Source: Holophagaceae bacterium
GTDB lineage: Bacteria; Acidobacteriota; Holophagae; Holophagales; Holophagaceae
Reading direction: 5' to 3'
Assembly: GCA_003158505.1 (NCBI GenBank)
Contig: PMJK01000186.1
Location: forward strand, 1 to 25,616
DNA length: 25,616 nt
Position 1 is the first letter of the stretch; each line of letters opens with the position of its first letter. Position numbers and translations under genes: made by a program. A model generated the notes under the pieces. That model was not told the DNA's origin and searched no databases. It saw only the letters and a list, made by a program, of their open reading frames with translations. This document shows, in pieces, positions 15,822 to 24,324 of this stretch.

Positions 15822-15824
15822 TTT

Positions 15825-15859
15825 GACCTGCACTCGAACTGAGGCCGTCCTAACCCAGG
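15825..15859. repeat. Direct repeat R, copy 2
   Basis: GACCTGCACT, then AACTGAGGCCGTCC and TAACCC; partner of the copy at 15556-15590. It begins four bases after the hairpin. Confidence 0.55.
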
Positions 15860-15930
15860 GCTCTCCATGGGATGGAGTGGAAGGGGTCGGGTGCTTCGGC
15901 GTACCGCAGATTCCAGGCATCATGCTTCCC

Positions 15931-16374
15931 ATGTGCGGACGGTACACCTTCACCTTTAGCGCGAAGAGCCTGGCGGAAGCCTTCGACATGGTTCCCTATG
16001 GGTTCGATATCCAGAAGGGCTACAACATCGCTCCCGGCCATTACATCGTCATCGTGCGTCCGGAGAAGGGCCAGCGCGCGGCGGAGGTGGCCTTCTGGGG
16101 GCTCATTCCCGGCTGGGTGAAGGATCCGAACGCATTCTCCAAGCCGATCAATGCCAGGGCCGACACGCTGGAGGCAAAGCCCACCTTTCGCACCGCCTTC
16201 AAGCGCAAGCGGTGCATCATCCCGGCCTCTGGGTTCTATGAATGGAAGAACGGGGGAAAGACGAATCCTGAGCCGGAGTGGTCTGGGTTCGGAGCCTGGG
16301 CACCGCCATCTCGTGAAGACCTTCGATCCGAGGTCGGAGTGGCCTTGCGGACTCCCTCGTTCGGATTAAAGTGA
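15931..16374 (+). pseudogene. Truncated SRAP (YedK/HMCES-type) gene, copy 1
   Basis: The ATG at 15931 starts MCGRYTF, placing the catalytic Cys at position 2 after Met removal, as SRAP proteins require to crosslink abasic sites in single-stranded DNA. N74 (PINARADTL) and E104 (SGFYEWK) are present. After about residue 111 the sequence stops matching (NPEPEWSGFGAWAPPSRED...) and ends at a TAA; the catalytic His expected near residue 160 and the whole C-terminal half are missing. A full protein is about 220 residues, so this is a 3'-truncated gene whose tail is foreign sequence. The frame also stays open about 98 codons upstream, which I take as chance. A second fragment of a related gene is at 25432. 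Confidence 0.8.
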
Positions 16375-16496
16375 TTCTAATTCTCACATCGCCATGTACT
16401 TGATCGCTCCCTGCCTCGCGTAGGGTTCAGCTGTTTGGTTTTTTGCGTTCGACCGACCGGTTTCGACTCCAGTACTTAGGGTCCAAGGGAGTTGTC

Positions 16497-17882
16497 ATGA
16501 AGAAGTCCATCAGTCTCGTAGCCTCGTTGTTGTGCTTATGTTCCAGTGCGGCCCTGGCACAATCCTCGACTTGCACGGCAGGGCAGTTTGATCCCAACTA
16601 TGGCCCCTCGGCGGGGGGTGGTTATGTGCAGATCTCTCCGGTACTGAATAATGAGGCCGAGTTCGAGACCGGCCTGCAGGACTCCCAGGGCAATTTCCTG
16701 ACCCTCAGTAGTGCGGCCGTGGACGCGTCCGGCTACCCGATCGCCGCCATCCTTAAGATCAAGGCCAGCGGCGCGCGGGATTTGACCTATGGCGGCTTCG
16801 GCTCGGTCGTGCCGACAACCCCGCCGACGGCCATGGCGAGCGCTTCACTGGCCATCGACGGCTCCGACAATGCTGTCATTGGGATGATCGGGGGAGACCT
16901 GGGAAGTATCGTGCTGACCCGGTACACCTCTGCCGGCCTCCTCGATGCCAGTTACGGTACGGCCGGGTCCCTGACCATTCCATTCCCCCAGGGCGTAGCG
17001 CCAGGGCCCTTCAACATGAAGGCCGCCACCGACGGCACCGTCTTCATCGTGGGATCTGCGATCAATCCCAATGGCATCGGTCCCTGGCAGCCCATAGTGA
17101 TCAAGGTGACACCGGCGGGCGCACTGGACCCCTATTTCCTTTCGTCCGCACCGGCGGTCGCCGGAAGCTCTACACCGGGAATCAACTTTTTCTATGCCGG
17201 TTCCGGAGGCCCCACTGGTAGGGCCACTGACCTCCACATCGACGAGGCCGACGGCACCCTGCTCGTCGGTGGCCGGGTCGGGGACAACCGCACCTACAAC
17301 CAGTTTTTCGTCGCCCGCATGTCCCTAGCTTCGGGGGCACTGGATGCAAGTTTCGGCAACTCGGGCATGACTATCGTCAGCTTCGGGAACGTCGTCGCGG
17401 ACGGACGAAAAATGGCCGTAGACAGTCTTGGCCGGATCGTACTTGTGGGTCCAATTTTAGCCAACAACCTCCCGCCCAACCCCCCGCCAGCCTCGGGGTC
17501 CGGGATCATCCGCTTGACCCCGAAAGGTGCCCTGGACAAGAACTTTGGTAACAACGGAATTCTGCAATTGAATACCCTCTTTATCCAAATCGTGGAGGTG
17601 CAGCCCAACAACAAGATCCTCCTTGCGGGTTCCGCGCCAGAAACTGCCCCGACGGCAATCATTGGGCGCCTATTGCCGAATGGCCAATTCGACTTGGCTT
17701 TCGGCGGAACAGGCATCGTGCCGCTGGTTATCCCAGGGACAGTCGCGAACTGGATCGCCCACCTCAATTACCTGCCTTCGGGCAAGATCATCGTGCACGC
17801 CCAAGGTGGGGGGGATGGATTGACCCAGGCCGCGGGCTACCTGGTCCGCGTGGACTCAGGCAGTGGCCAGGGTTGCCACTGA
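16497..17882 (+). CDS. Secreted delta-60-repeat (beta-propeller-like) protein
   Basis: 461 residues from an ATG five bases after AAGGGAG (16485-16491). A signal peptide (KKSISLVASLLCLCSSAALAQS) is followed by repeats typical of the delta-60/NHL-like family: LDASYGTAG near residue 150, LDASFGNSG near 281, LDKNFGNNG near 345 and FDLAFGGTG near 398, each followed by a strand and a GR(L/I)(V/L) segment about 60 residues apart. Such proteins are extracytoplasmic, probably propellers, and of unknown function. Two terminal cysteines (one after the signal peptide, one at the C-terminal GCH) could form a disulfide that closes the ring. It is not in an operon. Confidence 0.8.
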   Translation: MKKSISLVASLLCLCSSAALAQSSTCTAGQFDPNYGPSAGGGYVQISPVLNNEAEFETGLQDSQGNFLTLSSAAVDASGYPIAAILKIKASGARDLTYGGFGSVVPTTPPTAMASASLAIDGSDNAVIGMIGGDLGSIVLTRYTSAGLLDASYGTAGSLTIPFPQGVAPGPFNMKAATDGTVFIVGSAINPNGIGPWQPIVIKVTPAGALDPYFLSSAPAVAGSSTPGINFFYAGSGGPTGRATDLHIDEADGTLLVGGRVGDNRTYNQFFVARMSLASGALDASFGNSGMTIVSFGNVVADGRKMAVDSLGRIVLVGPILANNLPPNPPPASGSGIIRLTPKGALDKNFGNNGILQLNTLFIQIVEVQPNNKILLAGSAPETAPTAIIGRLLPNGQFDLAFGGTGIVPLVIPGTVANWIAHLNYLPSGKIIVHAQGGGDGLTQAAGYLVRVDSGSGQGCH

Positions 17883-18136
17883 TCCTGAAGCACGGACTAC
17901 TGAAGCAGATCAAATCCAGGGAAATCCGCGAAAATCACTTGGCATAAATCATTCTGGGCGGAACATTTTGTGGCGTCGTTGGATCGAAGGCACCGGCTTT
18001 TCGGGCGGCGGATTCAATTGGCTCTCTGCAGTCCCGGATCCTGAGTCAGGTCCTCGATGAGATCACCAACGCTCACTAGTTCCTTGAGGATAGAGGGGGG
18101 GCGAGCGTGAAGGCACCAACTTCTAGGAAAACCGCC
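17883..18136. other. Gene-free stretch before the YCII-like gene
   Basis: About 250 bases without a credible gene. A poly-G-rich tract (18096-18100) and an in-frame GTG at 18107 offer an alternative, longer start for the next gene. No terminator for the delta-60 gene is evident. Confidence 0.4.
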
Positions 18137-18520
18137 ATGAAATGCATCTGCTTCGGCTACCTGGACGTCCAAACCAGGGAGAAGAAATCGCCCAGCGAAC
18201 AAAACGCCATGGTCGACCAATGCCTCGCCCACGACGAGGTGCTGAAGAAGAACGGCCACTGGGCGGACGGGGAAGGCCCCCAGGACGCCACCACCCTCCG
18301 CTATCAGAACGGCAAGGTGTCGGTATCGGATGGCCCCTATGCGGAAACCAAGGAGCTTTTGGGCGACCTTTTGATCCTGGAAGCCAGGGATCTGAATCAC
18401 GCCATCCAACTCATTTCGAACCACCCCGGCATCAAAATGGGCCGCTGGAAAATCCGTTCCGCCCAGGACCTGAAGCCCATGATCGAAGCAAGCGAACGGC
18501 GGCGGGGGGATGCGAAGTAG
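18137..18520 (+). CDS. YCII/DGPF-domain protein
   Basis: 127 residues. The motif VSDGPYAETKELLGDLLILE with EARDLNHAIQL is the DGPF/YCII-related signature, and MKCICFGYLD is a typical start; the ATG at 18137 (AGGA eight bases upstream) is therefore preferred to the GTG at 18107. The ferredoxin-like dimeric alpha/beta barrel fold is related to YciI; these proteins often sit next to ECF sigma factors (family knowledge), but none is present here. Catalytic function is unproven. It lies alone between repeat-rich segments. Confidence 0.85.
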   Translation: MKCICFGYLDVQTREKKSPSEQNAMVDQCLAHDEVLKKNGHWADGEGPQDATTLRYQNGKVSVSDGPYAETKELLGDLLILEARDLNHAIQLISNHPGIKMGRWKIRSAQDLKPMIEASERRRGDAK

Positions 18521-18558
18521 GGGGAATGGCCCAGGGAAACACCACATGGAGGGTATAC

Positions 18559-18602
18559 GCCGCTTGGAAAACCCGTACACAGAAACCCGCCGAGGTAATC
18601 GA
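18559..18602. repeat. Dispersed repeat E, copy 2
   Basis: The block GCCGCTTGGAAA, ACCCGTACACAGAA, CCCGCCGAGG; partner of 15744-15788. It starts 39 bases after the YCII gene. Confidence 0.6.
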
Positions 18603-18643
18603 GGCTGATGCACGATCAGAAGCCAGATAACCCGTATTCCTAA

Positions 18644-18736
18644 GCTAAACTAATTCTGCAATGAAATAATTGTCCTCAATCTGGTATACCTCGAATGAAC
18701 ACTCAGATCCCAAAGCAGGCGGGGTCCGAGTTGAGC
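18644..18736 (-). other. Partial attC-like site (copy D) after the phosphatase gene
   Basis: On the minus strand, 16 bases after the phosphatase stop codon, GCTCAAC-TCGGA-CCCCGCCTGC fits an attC inverse core (RYYYAAC), a 5-base spacer and an inner box identical to that of the site at 24325. The opposite core would be GTTTAGC at 18650-18644, giving a 93-base site, but the second inner box there is lost (only GCAG remains). A second RYYYAAC match, ACCTAAC, lies at 18748-18742. Confidence 0.45.
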
Positions 18737-18752
18737 TGGGGGTTAGGTCGCT

Positions 18753-19289
18753 TTACTTGACCTCAAATGGTATTTTGGCTTTTTGAAGCTGGGTGTTCAT
18801 GAGGTTTTTCCATTGATTTTTTGGCGTCCAGACCTTGAGGACGGCCTCATAGGCCCGTGTAGGGTTTTCCCTTACCGCGATGACACGGTACAAAAAGGTC
18901 ATGGCTGAAGCACGCATGTTGGCTTGGCAGTGGACCAGAGTCTTTTGGCCCTGGAACCGTTTCATGGCCACGACAAATGATTGGAAGTCAGCTTCAGTCG
19001 GTTTGCTCCACTGAATTGGGATATTGACGAACTCCAGCCCTTGACTGCGGACGATCTCAGGTTCATTGGCAACCGCATCCGGGACGCTAGGGGGTGCAAG
19101 GTAGATGACAGCTTGGAACCCGTGCTTCGATAAATTCGCGAGAGACTCTGGAGTCGGCTGGCCCGAGGTGACCAATTTCTCGGAGATAGCAACCACGTTT
19201 GGCGCTTGGATGCCCTGATCGCTTTGCCCGAATGCGGCAAAGGAAAGGGACGAGAGCAATATCGGGAGGAGGATGATTGGGATGTTCAT
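18753..19289 (-). CDS. Secreted protein-tyrosine-phosphatase-like protein
   Basis: 178 residues from the ATG at 19287-19289; the longer open frame upstream is the shadow of the fibronectin-like gene. A signal peptide (IPIILLPILLSSLSFAAFGQ) is followed by the pattern EKLVTSGQPTPESL...GFQAVIYLAPP, FVNIPIQW and the P-loop HCQANMRASAMTFLYR, which carries the nucleophilic Cys and the phosphate-binding Arg of the DSP/DUF442-type (beta-lactamase-hydrolase-like) phosphatase group; the C-to-R spacing is four residues as in that branch. A periplasmic dephosphorylation role is inferred. The ribosome site is weak (GGGGAG 11-12 bases upstream). Composition is lower in GC than the backbone. The gene ends just before an attC-like half-site, which fits a cassette-borne gene. 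Confidence 0.8.
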   Translation of the reverse strand: MNIPIILLPILLSSLSFAAFGQSDQGIQAPNVVAISEKLVTSGQPTPESLANLSKHGFQAVIYLAPPSVPDAVANEPEIVRSQGLEFVNIPIQWSKPTEADFQSFVVAMKRFQGQKTLVHCQANMRASAMTFLYRVIAVRENPTRAYEAVLKVWTPKNQWKNLMNTQLQKAKIPFEVK

Positions 19290-19457
19290 TAGGTGTGGTT
19301 CTCCCCGCAAATGGGTCCGATCATGCTGTGGGCTCCATCCAGTGATCGGATCAATTAGGGGGGAATTTCGAGTTGGATTCAACGATTCAGGCTTGGAATG
19401 AACTACTCCTTGATCGAGAATGACGCATCCTTCCTGACCCAATGATCGGAGTGACGG

Positions 19458-22400
19458 ATGCGCGTAAGCCAATGGCTGATCTTGCCCCCTGTCTTGCTGC
19501 TTCTCGCCTGCGGAGGAGGTGGTGGTTCCTCGTCGCCCACACCGGCGCCTCCGGCTCCCGTGGGCAGCCCCTCCATGCTGCCGCCAGTCATGGACGCCGC
19601 CTCGGGAACCCTCACACTTCAGTGGCTGGCCCCCTCCGGGACCATCGATGGCTTCGATGTGGAGGGCCGGTATGGCTCCGGGGCCTACCAGCAGCTCAAC
19701 GCGAGCCTGCTCCCAGCCACCACCCTGACTTACAGCCTCACACTCCCGGCGACCCTCCCGGAGAGCACCGACTGCACCTTCCAGGCGAAGGCCCTCCAGG
19801 GCAGTGAATCGAGCCCCTATTCCAATCAGGTCACCTACCATAAGCCAATCGTCGCAGCCGGGCAGCCTGTTGGCGCCTACGATTGGGCCTTGGCCGGCAC
19901 GGCCCTCTCCTGGTCCAGCGCCTCCACCGTAGCGAGTGGTTACGTGGTGAAGCGGGCCGAATGCACCAACGCAGGCAGCCTTGTGGGCCCCTGGGTTACC
20001 CTCCAGACGGTCACCAGCACCACGACGACCTACCTGGATGCCACAGCCAAGCTCGGGACTTTCTACCTCTACAGCATCACGAATACCAAAGATTCAGAGA
20101 CCAGCGTGGAAAGCCAGCCCTCGGCGGTGGTTTCCACTCAGGTCCCCTCGCCCACCCAGTTGATGGCCACCTATGACGCGGCCCATGGAGGCGTGAGCCT
20201 GAGCTGGGGCAGCGCCTTCACGTACGCGGACAGCGTCTTGCTTGATCGCGCGGCCGCAGATGCTGGCGGCAACGCCGTCGGCGGCTGGACGGTTCTGACC
20301 AGCCCCACAGCGGGCGCCACGTCGTTCCTCGACACCCAGGTGCAGGAGGCTACCAACTACCTCTACCAGATCAGCAATGTTCGCGGCTCCATAGACAGCG
20401 CGCCCCTGGCAATCAGCGCCTCCGTCACCGTGCCCCCTGGCACGCCCACGAGCCTCACGGCTGCCCTGGACATGAACCAGGGCGTGCCCGCGCTCGGCTG
20501 GACGGCCAATTCCGCACGCGCCACGGCAGTGCGTGTGGAGCGCGCGGAGGCTGACGCCTCAGGCCTGCCGACCAAGCCCTGGGTCAGCCTCTCCGTCCCC
20601 TCCGGAGTCTTTACCATCTTCACCGACCGAAGCGCGCAGGAATTCACCCGCTACGTCTACCGGGTGACCAATGGATTTGGCGCCACCTGGGGTATTGCCA
20701 GCGCCCTCTCGTCTAGTGTGGCTACGCCGCTCGCCGCGCCCTCCCAATTGGCGGCAACCTTGGATGTGACTCACAACGCGGTGCAGCTCACCTGGGTGGC
20801 CAACACCACCAAGGCGGACCACGTGCTCGTGGAGCGGGCGGTGGCAGATGCCAACGGCTTGCCTGCTAGCACCTGGACGGCCCTGACCACCTATGGAAGC
20901 ACCACGGGCTACACGGATAGCAGCCCAAGCGAGCTCACCTTGTACCTTTACCGCGTGACCAACCTCGCGTCCGGCGTGCCGAGCGCGGCCTCCGGGTTGT
21001 CGGCGCCCCTCCGGACACCCCTGGCCCCGCCCAGCTACCTGGGGGCCTATTCGTCCAGTAACCAGACCCTGTACGTGAGTTGGTCGAGCTCCTACGCGAC
21101 GGACCGCACCTACCTGCTGGCTCGGGCTGAATCGGATTCCGCGGGGACCCCGACCAGCGGATGGACCCCGCTCACCGTGCCCGCGGGCTACCAGTCAAGC
21201 TTCCAGGACACCACTGTGACGGAAGGGAAGGCATACGTGTACCGCCTGGCCCTCTCTCTCAATGGGTACACCACCCCCTATAGCCAAACATCGAGTCCGG
21301 CCCAGGTGGCACTGAACGCCCCGGTCCAGGTCAATGCCACCTCCATTCCCAGGGGTGTCGGCCTGTCCTGGGTCAACAAGAGCGCCGTGGCCACTCAGGT
21401 CGTTGTTCGCCGCTCCAGCGGCAATACCACCACGGACGCTTCGAGCCTGCCGCCCGGGACCACCGCCTACTCGGATGCAAACCTGCCCTTGGGGACCTAC
21501 ACCTATGTGGTGGTGGCGAAGGCGGGCACCCTGGAAGCCTCGAGCAGCTCGGTGACGGCGACCACCCAAAACCCTGCCGACGCCCTCACACTCACGAGCA
21601 CTTCCCTCTCCGTGCCCAGCGCCAACGACGCTGCCGTGCAGCCTGGGGGCACTTGGGCCTTCGCAGAGCAGTCCCCCTTCGGCATCCTCGCAAACGCTGG
21701 CGACGCCTGGGCCGCCTACTACCCCGACACCTCCTCCCAATTGGGCACCGCGCTGGTCCAGGTTGACGCCTCCGGCCACCCGCATTCGGTGTACCTGATC
21801 CCGAGCACCAGCACCCCCACCCACAGCATTGTCCGCCACCTTTGGCACGACGGAACAGCTTGGCAAACCGAGAACCTCTGGGAGGGAGCCATCCCGTCCT
21901 CCTACGGGACGCCCAGCTTCCAGTACACGCTTGACAGTACTGGCCGGCCCCAGGCTCTCTTGAACACCTCCAGTGCCTACTACCCCACCGTGGGGTCCTT
22001 TCGGTACCTGCACTACACCGGCGGCGCCTGGCAGTGCGACGCCGTGTCCAGCGCGGGCAACGCGTCCCAGACCGTCACGGCCTATAGCCTCAGCCTTGAT
22101 GCCGGGGACCAGCCCCACCTCCTGTTTTTGATCGGCACAGACGCGGTAGAGGACCTGCCCAACGGCTCGGGAGGCTGGACTTCCGGTACCCTCTCCACTG
22201 AGGCCCTTAGCACCTACCCAACCACCTTCCTCCAATCCGTCTGGAAAGACGCGTCCAACGGCTGGCTGTTCTATACGACGGCCACCTCGACCTATCCCTA
22301 CCAGGTCTCCCTGAGGGCCCAGCAAATGGTTGCCGGCATCTGGCAGGCGCCCCTGACAATGGCCACACAGACCCAGTCCTACGGGGACGCTGGCGTGAGG

Positions 22401-22622
22401 ATCTGCACCAATGCGGCGCGGTCCAGAATCGTGGTGGGCTATTCGACCTCCATGGGGCTGAAGGTCTACCACCAGGCCGCCGGCGCCTGGCACGAGACCC
22501 TCATTATTACGCCGAGCGTTCCCGTGTCCTGGTACCGCTTGGGACTGGACGGTACGACCCACCTCCATGTCCTGGTTCCGGCCACGGGAGGTACCATTAC
22601 CTACACTGACTTCCACGAGTAA
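19458..22622 (+). CDS. Large surface lipoprotein with tandem fibronectin-type-III-like repeats
   Basis: 1054 residues; the ATG at 19458 has GGAG (19448-19451) six bases upstream. The start LILPPVLLLLACGGGGGSSS is a lipobox and flexible linker. Six or so repeats of about 97 residues follow, beginning near residues 40, 133, 229, 327, 424 and 521, with a shorter one near 620. Each has a beta-sandwich pattern (LSW...A..V.V.RA) and an unusual shared insertion of the form RAxxDxxGxxxxxWxxL (for example RAEADASGLPTKPW, RAVADANGLPASTW). From about residue 705 the C-terminal 350 residues form another domain with repeated G-x-A-W/P-H strands, probably a propeller. An outer-membrane-anchored adhesin or carbohydrate/protein-binding protein is the likely role (inference). 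No partner genes are evident. Confidence 0.82.
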   Translation: MRVSQWLILPPVLLLLACGGGGGSSSPTPAPPAPVGSPSMLPPVMDAASGTLTLQWLAPSGTIDGFDVEGRYGSGAYQQLNASLLPATTLTYSLTLPATLPESTDCTFQAKALQGSESSPYSNQVTYHKPIVAAGQPVGAYDWALAGTALSWSSASTVASGYVVKRAECTNAGSLVGPWVTLQTVTSTTTTYLDATAKLGTFYLYSITNTKDSETSVESQPSAVVSTQVPSPTQLMATYDAAHGGVSLSWGSAFTYADSVLLDRAAADAGGNAVGGWTVLTSPTAGATSFLDTQVQEATNYLYQISNVRGSIDSAPLAISASVTVPPGTPTSLTAALDMNQGVPALGWTANSARATAVRVERAEADASGLPTKPWVSLSVPSGVFTIFTDRSAQEFTRYVYRVTNGFGATWGIASALSSSVATPLAAPSQLAATLDVTHNAVQLTWVANTTKADHVLVERAVADANGLPASTWTALTTYGSTTGYTDSSPSELTLYLYRVTNLASGVPSAASGLSAPLRTPLAPPSYLGAYSSSNQTLYVSWSSSYATDRTYLLARAESDSAGTPTSGWTPLTVPAGYQSSFQDTTVTEGKAYVYRLALSLNGYTTPYSQTSSPAQVALNAPVQVNATSIPRGVGLSWVNKSAVATQVVVRRSSGNTTTDASSLPPGTTAYSDANLPLGTYTYVVVAKAGTLEASSSSVTATTQNPADALTLTSTSLSVPSANDAAVQPGGTWAFAEQSPFGILANAGDAWAAYYPDTSSQLGTALVQVDASGHPHSVYLIPSTSTPTHSIVRHLWHDGTAWQTENLWEGAIPSSYGTPSFQYTLDSTGRPQALLNTSSAYYPTVGSFRYLHYTGGAWQCDAVSSAGNASQTVTAYSLSLDAGDQPHLLFLIGTDAVEDLPNGSGGWTSGTLSTEALSTYPTTFLQSVWKDASNGWLFYTTATSTYPYQVSLRAQQMVAGIWQAPLTMATQTQSYGDAGVRICTNAARSRIVVGYSTSMGLKVYHQAAGAWHETLIITPSVPVSWYRLGLDGTTHLHVLVPATGGTITYTDFHE

Positions 22623-22867
22623 GCTGTTTCCGATCCGCACCCAACCGGGGGCCCGTCGCGCCCTCATTGGGTGCCTTCAACCAGTGGAAGGCCGTTTCGC
22701 AGCAAATAAGTCGAGACAACAGCCAGCAAGTGGCCAGGCACGCTGCAAGGCCCGAATTGGGAGAGCACGTTTACCTGGGGTTTGCGATTCCCAATCCCAG
22801 ATCCCACGTTGGCGCCCTAAGGGGCCTATCCAATAGCTTGAGGCGGTACCTACTTAACGAATGAAGC
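22623..22867. other. Non-coding stretch with a hairpin between the lipoprotein gene and the IS
   Basis: GCACCCAA (22637-22644) pairs with TTGGGTGC (22667-22674) across a G/C-rich loop, 15 bases after the lipoprotein stop codon; it could be a terminator although no T tract follows. A 65-codon frame (22667-22864, TTG start) ends three bases before the IS but has no family resemblance and overlaps the hairpin, so I do not call it a gene. Confidence 0.4.
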
Positions 22868-22873
22868 TGATGT

Positions 22874-23118
22874 GTTTTGGCCAGTCAAGGTCGCCAGCCA
22901 TGTATTTTTCAGCAGTGTGTGGGGAGCAGAACGGACGGCATTCCGACGGTTGATCAGTCTGATATTCGCGGGTTGGGTACCGCATGACAACCGATTCGTC
23001 GGGGAGCTGCCTTGCTCTAACGCCGAGGGTCATTCCGTTGCCGGGTTCCTCCTAGCTTCATCGAGGGTCCTCCCACCGTTGTCCGTTCTGCTGCCGACAC
23101 ACTGCACCTTCCTGCCGG
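22874..23118 (-). ncRNA. Predicted bridge/seek RNA of the IS110-family element
   Basis: The 245-base non-coding end after the transposase is where IS1111-type elements encode their target-choosing RNA (established for the family in 2024 work on IS110/IS1111 recombinases). Within it, TCTAAC at 23016-23021 (GTTAGA on the RNA strand) is the same six bases as the attC core at the insertion edge (24326-24331), as expected of a target guide. The match is short and could be chance; secondary structure was not computed. Confidence 0.4.
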
Positions 23119-24231
23119 TCATACCCTTGCTGCCGGCTGTGGCAGCGTTTGGCCAATCGTCCAGATGAAACCGGCCAATTCACGGGCGACGGCGATACAC
23201 ACCTGCACCTTCAACTTCCCCCTGGCTTCCAGCAACCGATACCGCGCACAGAAACGCTTCTGCGCCTTCCAGGCGATCTCCTGGACTTGTTCCGAGGCTC
23301 GCTCTGCCCGCCGTTGCAGGATCGCGGTCTTCCTCGCCGGGTAACGATACTTCCAGGCCGCTTCCACCAGCACCCGCCGCACATGCCCGTTGCCGGTCTT
23401 GGTGATGCCGCCGCGCGATTTGCTCTCCCCGCTGGAATGCTCGCTAGGCACCACTTCCAGATAGGCCATCAACTGGGGCGCGGTGGCAAACCGCCTCAAG
23501 TCGCCAATTTCAGCCACGATGGTCGTTGCCGTGATCAGCCCCACCCCCCGCAGCGCCATCAGGCCCTCGATCACCGGCCTGAACACGGATTCCCCGGCAA
23601 CGCTTTCAATCTGTTCATCGAGTGCCGCGACCCGCCTGGTCATGGCTTGCACCGAATCCACATATTCCTGGAACACGATCTGCTGCACGGGCTGCTCGAA
23701 CTTCACCGTCTCGAACCAGCGGAAATGCGCCTGGGACCAATTGTCCTTCCCTTCAAAGCGCTTGCCATGCCGAAGCAGGAATCCCAGCAGCCGCGGTTTG
23801 GCCTGTCGCTGCAGATGCTTCATGTCCTCCCGCGCCCGGGTCAGATCACGCAGGGCTTCCTGGGCGCCATCAGGCACCCAGACCGCCGTCAGTTCCCCGG
23901 CCCGGTGGAGCCGGGCCAGGTTCAGGCTGTCCCGTCGATCGGTCTTGACCCGGTCACCCGGCTTCCTGGGGATCAGGGATGGTGCCACCACCTGGCAGTC
24001 CTGCCCCAACTCCTGTAACTGCCGGTGGAGGCCATAGCCACAGGAGCCGGCCTCGTAGCAAAACGACAGCCTCGCGTCTTCATTCTTGAGCCGCCTTACC
24101 AGCTTCACCACGGAGTCCGTCGTGTTGGGGATCTCGCCCAAATAGCGCACTTCCCCGCCATCTGCTTCGGCGACCGCTACCGCGATCGTCTCCTTATGGA
24201 CATCCAATCCGACGAACTTATACTTTTCCAT
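23119..24231 (-). CDS. IS110-family transposase (DEDD recombinase)
   Basis: 370 residues with GGAGGAGG before the ATG. The N-terminal RuvC-like DEDD domain shows D10 (FVGLDVHKETI), E60 (FCYEAGSCGYGLHRQL) and D98/D101 (KTDRRDSLNLARL); a coiled-coil segment spans about 120-215. The C-terminal Transposase_20 domain has LRGVGLITATTIVAEIGD, then VPSEHSSGES with the likely nucleophilic Ser, and GGITKTGNGHVRR. These enzymes use a bridge RNA to pair donor and target DNA and leave no classical duplication. The gene is full length with no frameshift, so the element may be active. The neighbouring attC-like sequence suggests that it belongs to, or behaves like, the attC-targeting IS1111 group. Confidence 0.95.
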   Translation of the reverse strand: MEKYKFVGLDVHKETIAVAVAEADGGEVRYLGEIPNTTDSVVKLVRRLKNEDARLSFCYEAGSCGYGLHRQLQELGQDCQVVAPSLIPRKPGDRVKTDRRDSLNLARLHRAGELTAVWVPDGAQEALRDLTRAREDMKHLQRQAKPRLLGFLLRHGKRFEGKDNWSQAHFRWFETVKFEQPVQQIVFQEYVDSVQAMTRRVAALDEQIESVAGESVFRPVIEGLMALRGVGLITATTIVAEIGDLRRFATAPQLMAYLEVVPSEHSSGESKSRGGITKTGNGHVRRVLVEAAWKYRYPARKTAILQRRAERASEQVQEIAWKAQKRFCARYRLLEARGKLKVQVCIAVARELAGFIWTIGQTLPQPAARV

Positions 24232-24324
24232 GGCCTGCCCTCCTCCGTTTCGGCTCTGAGCCGGTGGTTGTTAGCCCCCGAGCTTAATCCGCGTTTCACG
24301 AGGTTCGGCAGGCCAACCCATGAT

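Noticed and set aside
15637..15930. A 98-codon extension upstream of the truncated SRAP gene
   Set aside because: SRAP proteins need Cys at position 2, so the start must be at 15931; the extension reads through repeats E and R.
19366..19392. attC cores GTTGGAT and ATTCAAC between the phosphatase and lipoprotein genes
   Set aside because: Both consensus hits overlap each other and lack any inner box, so they are probably chance matches to a degenerate motif.
22872..23168. A 98-codon plus-strand frame inside the IS
   Set aside because: It lies antisense in the non-coding end expected to encode the guide RNA and has no ribosome site or homology.
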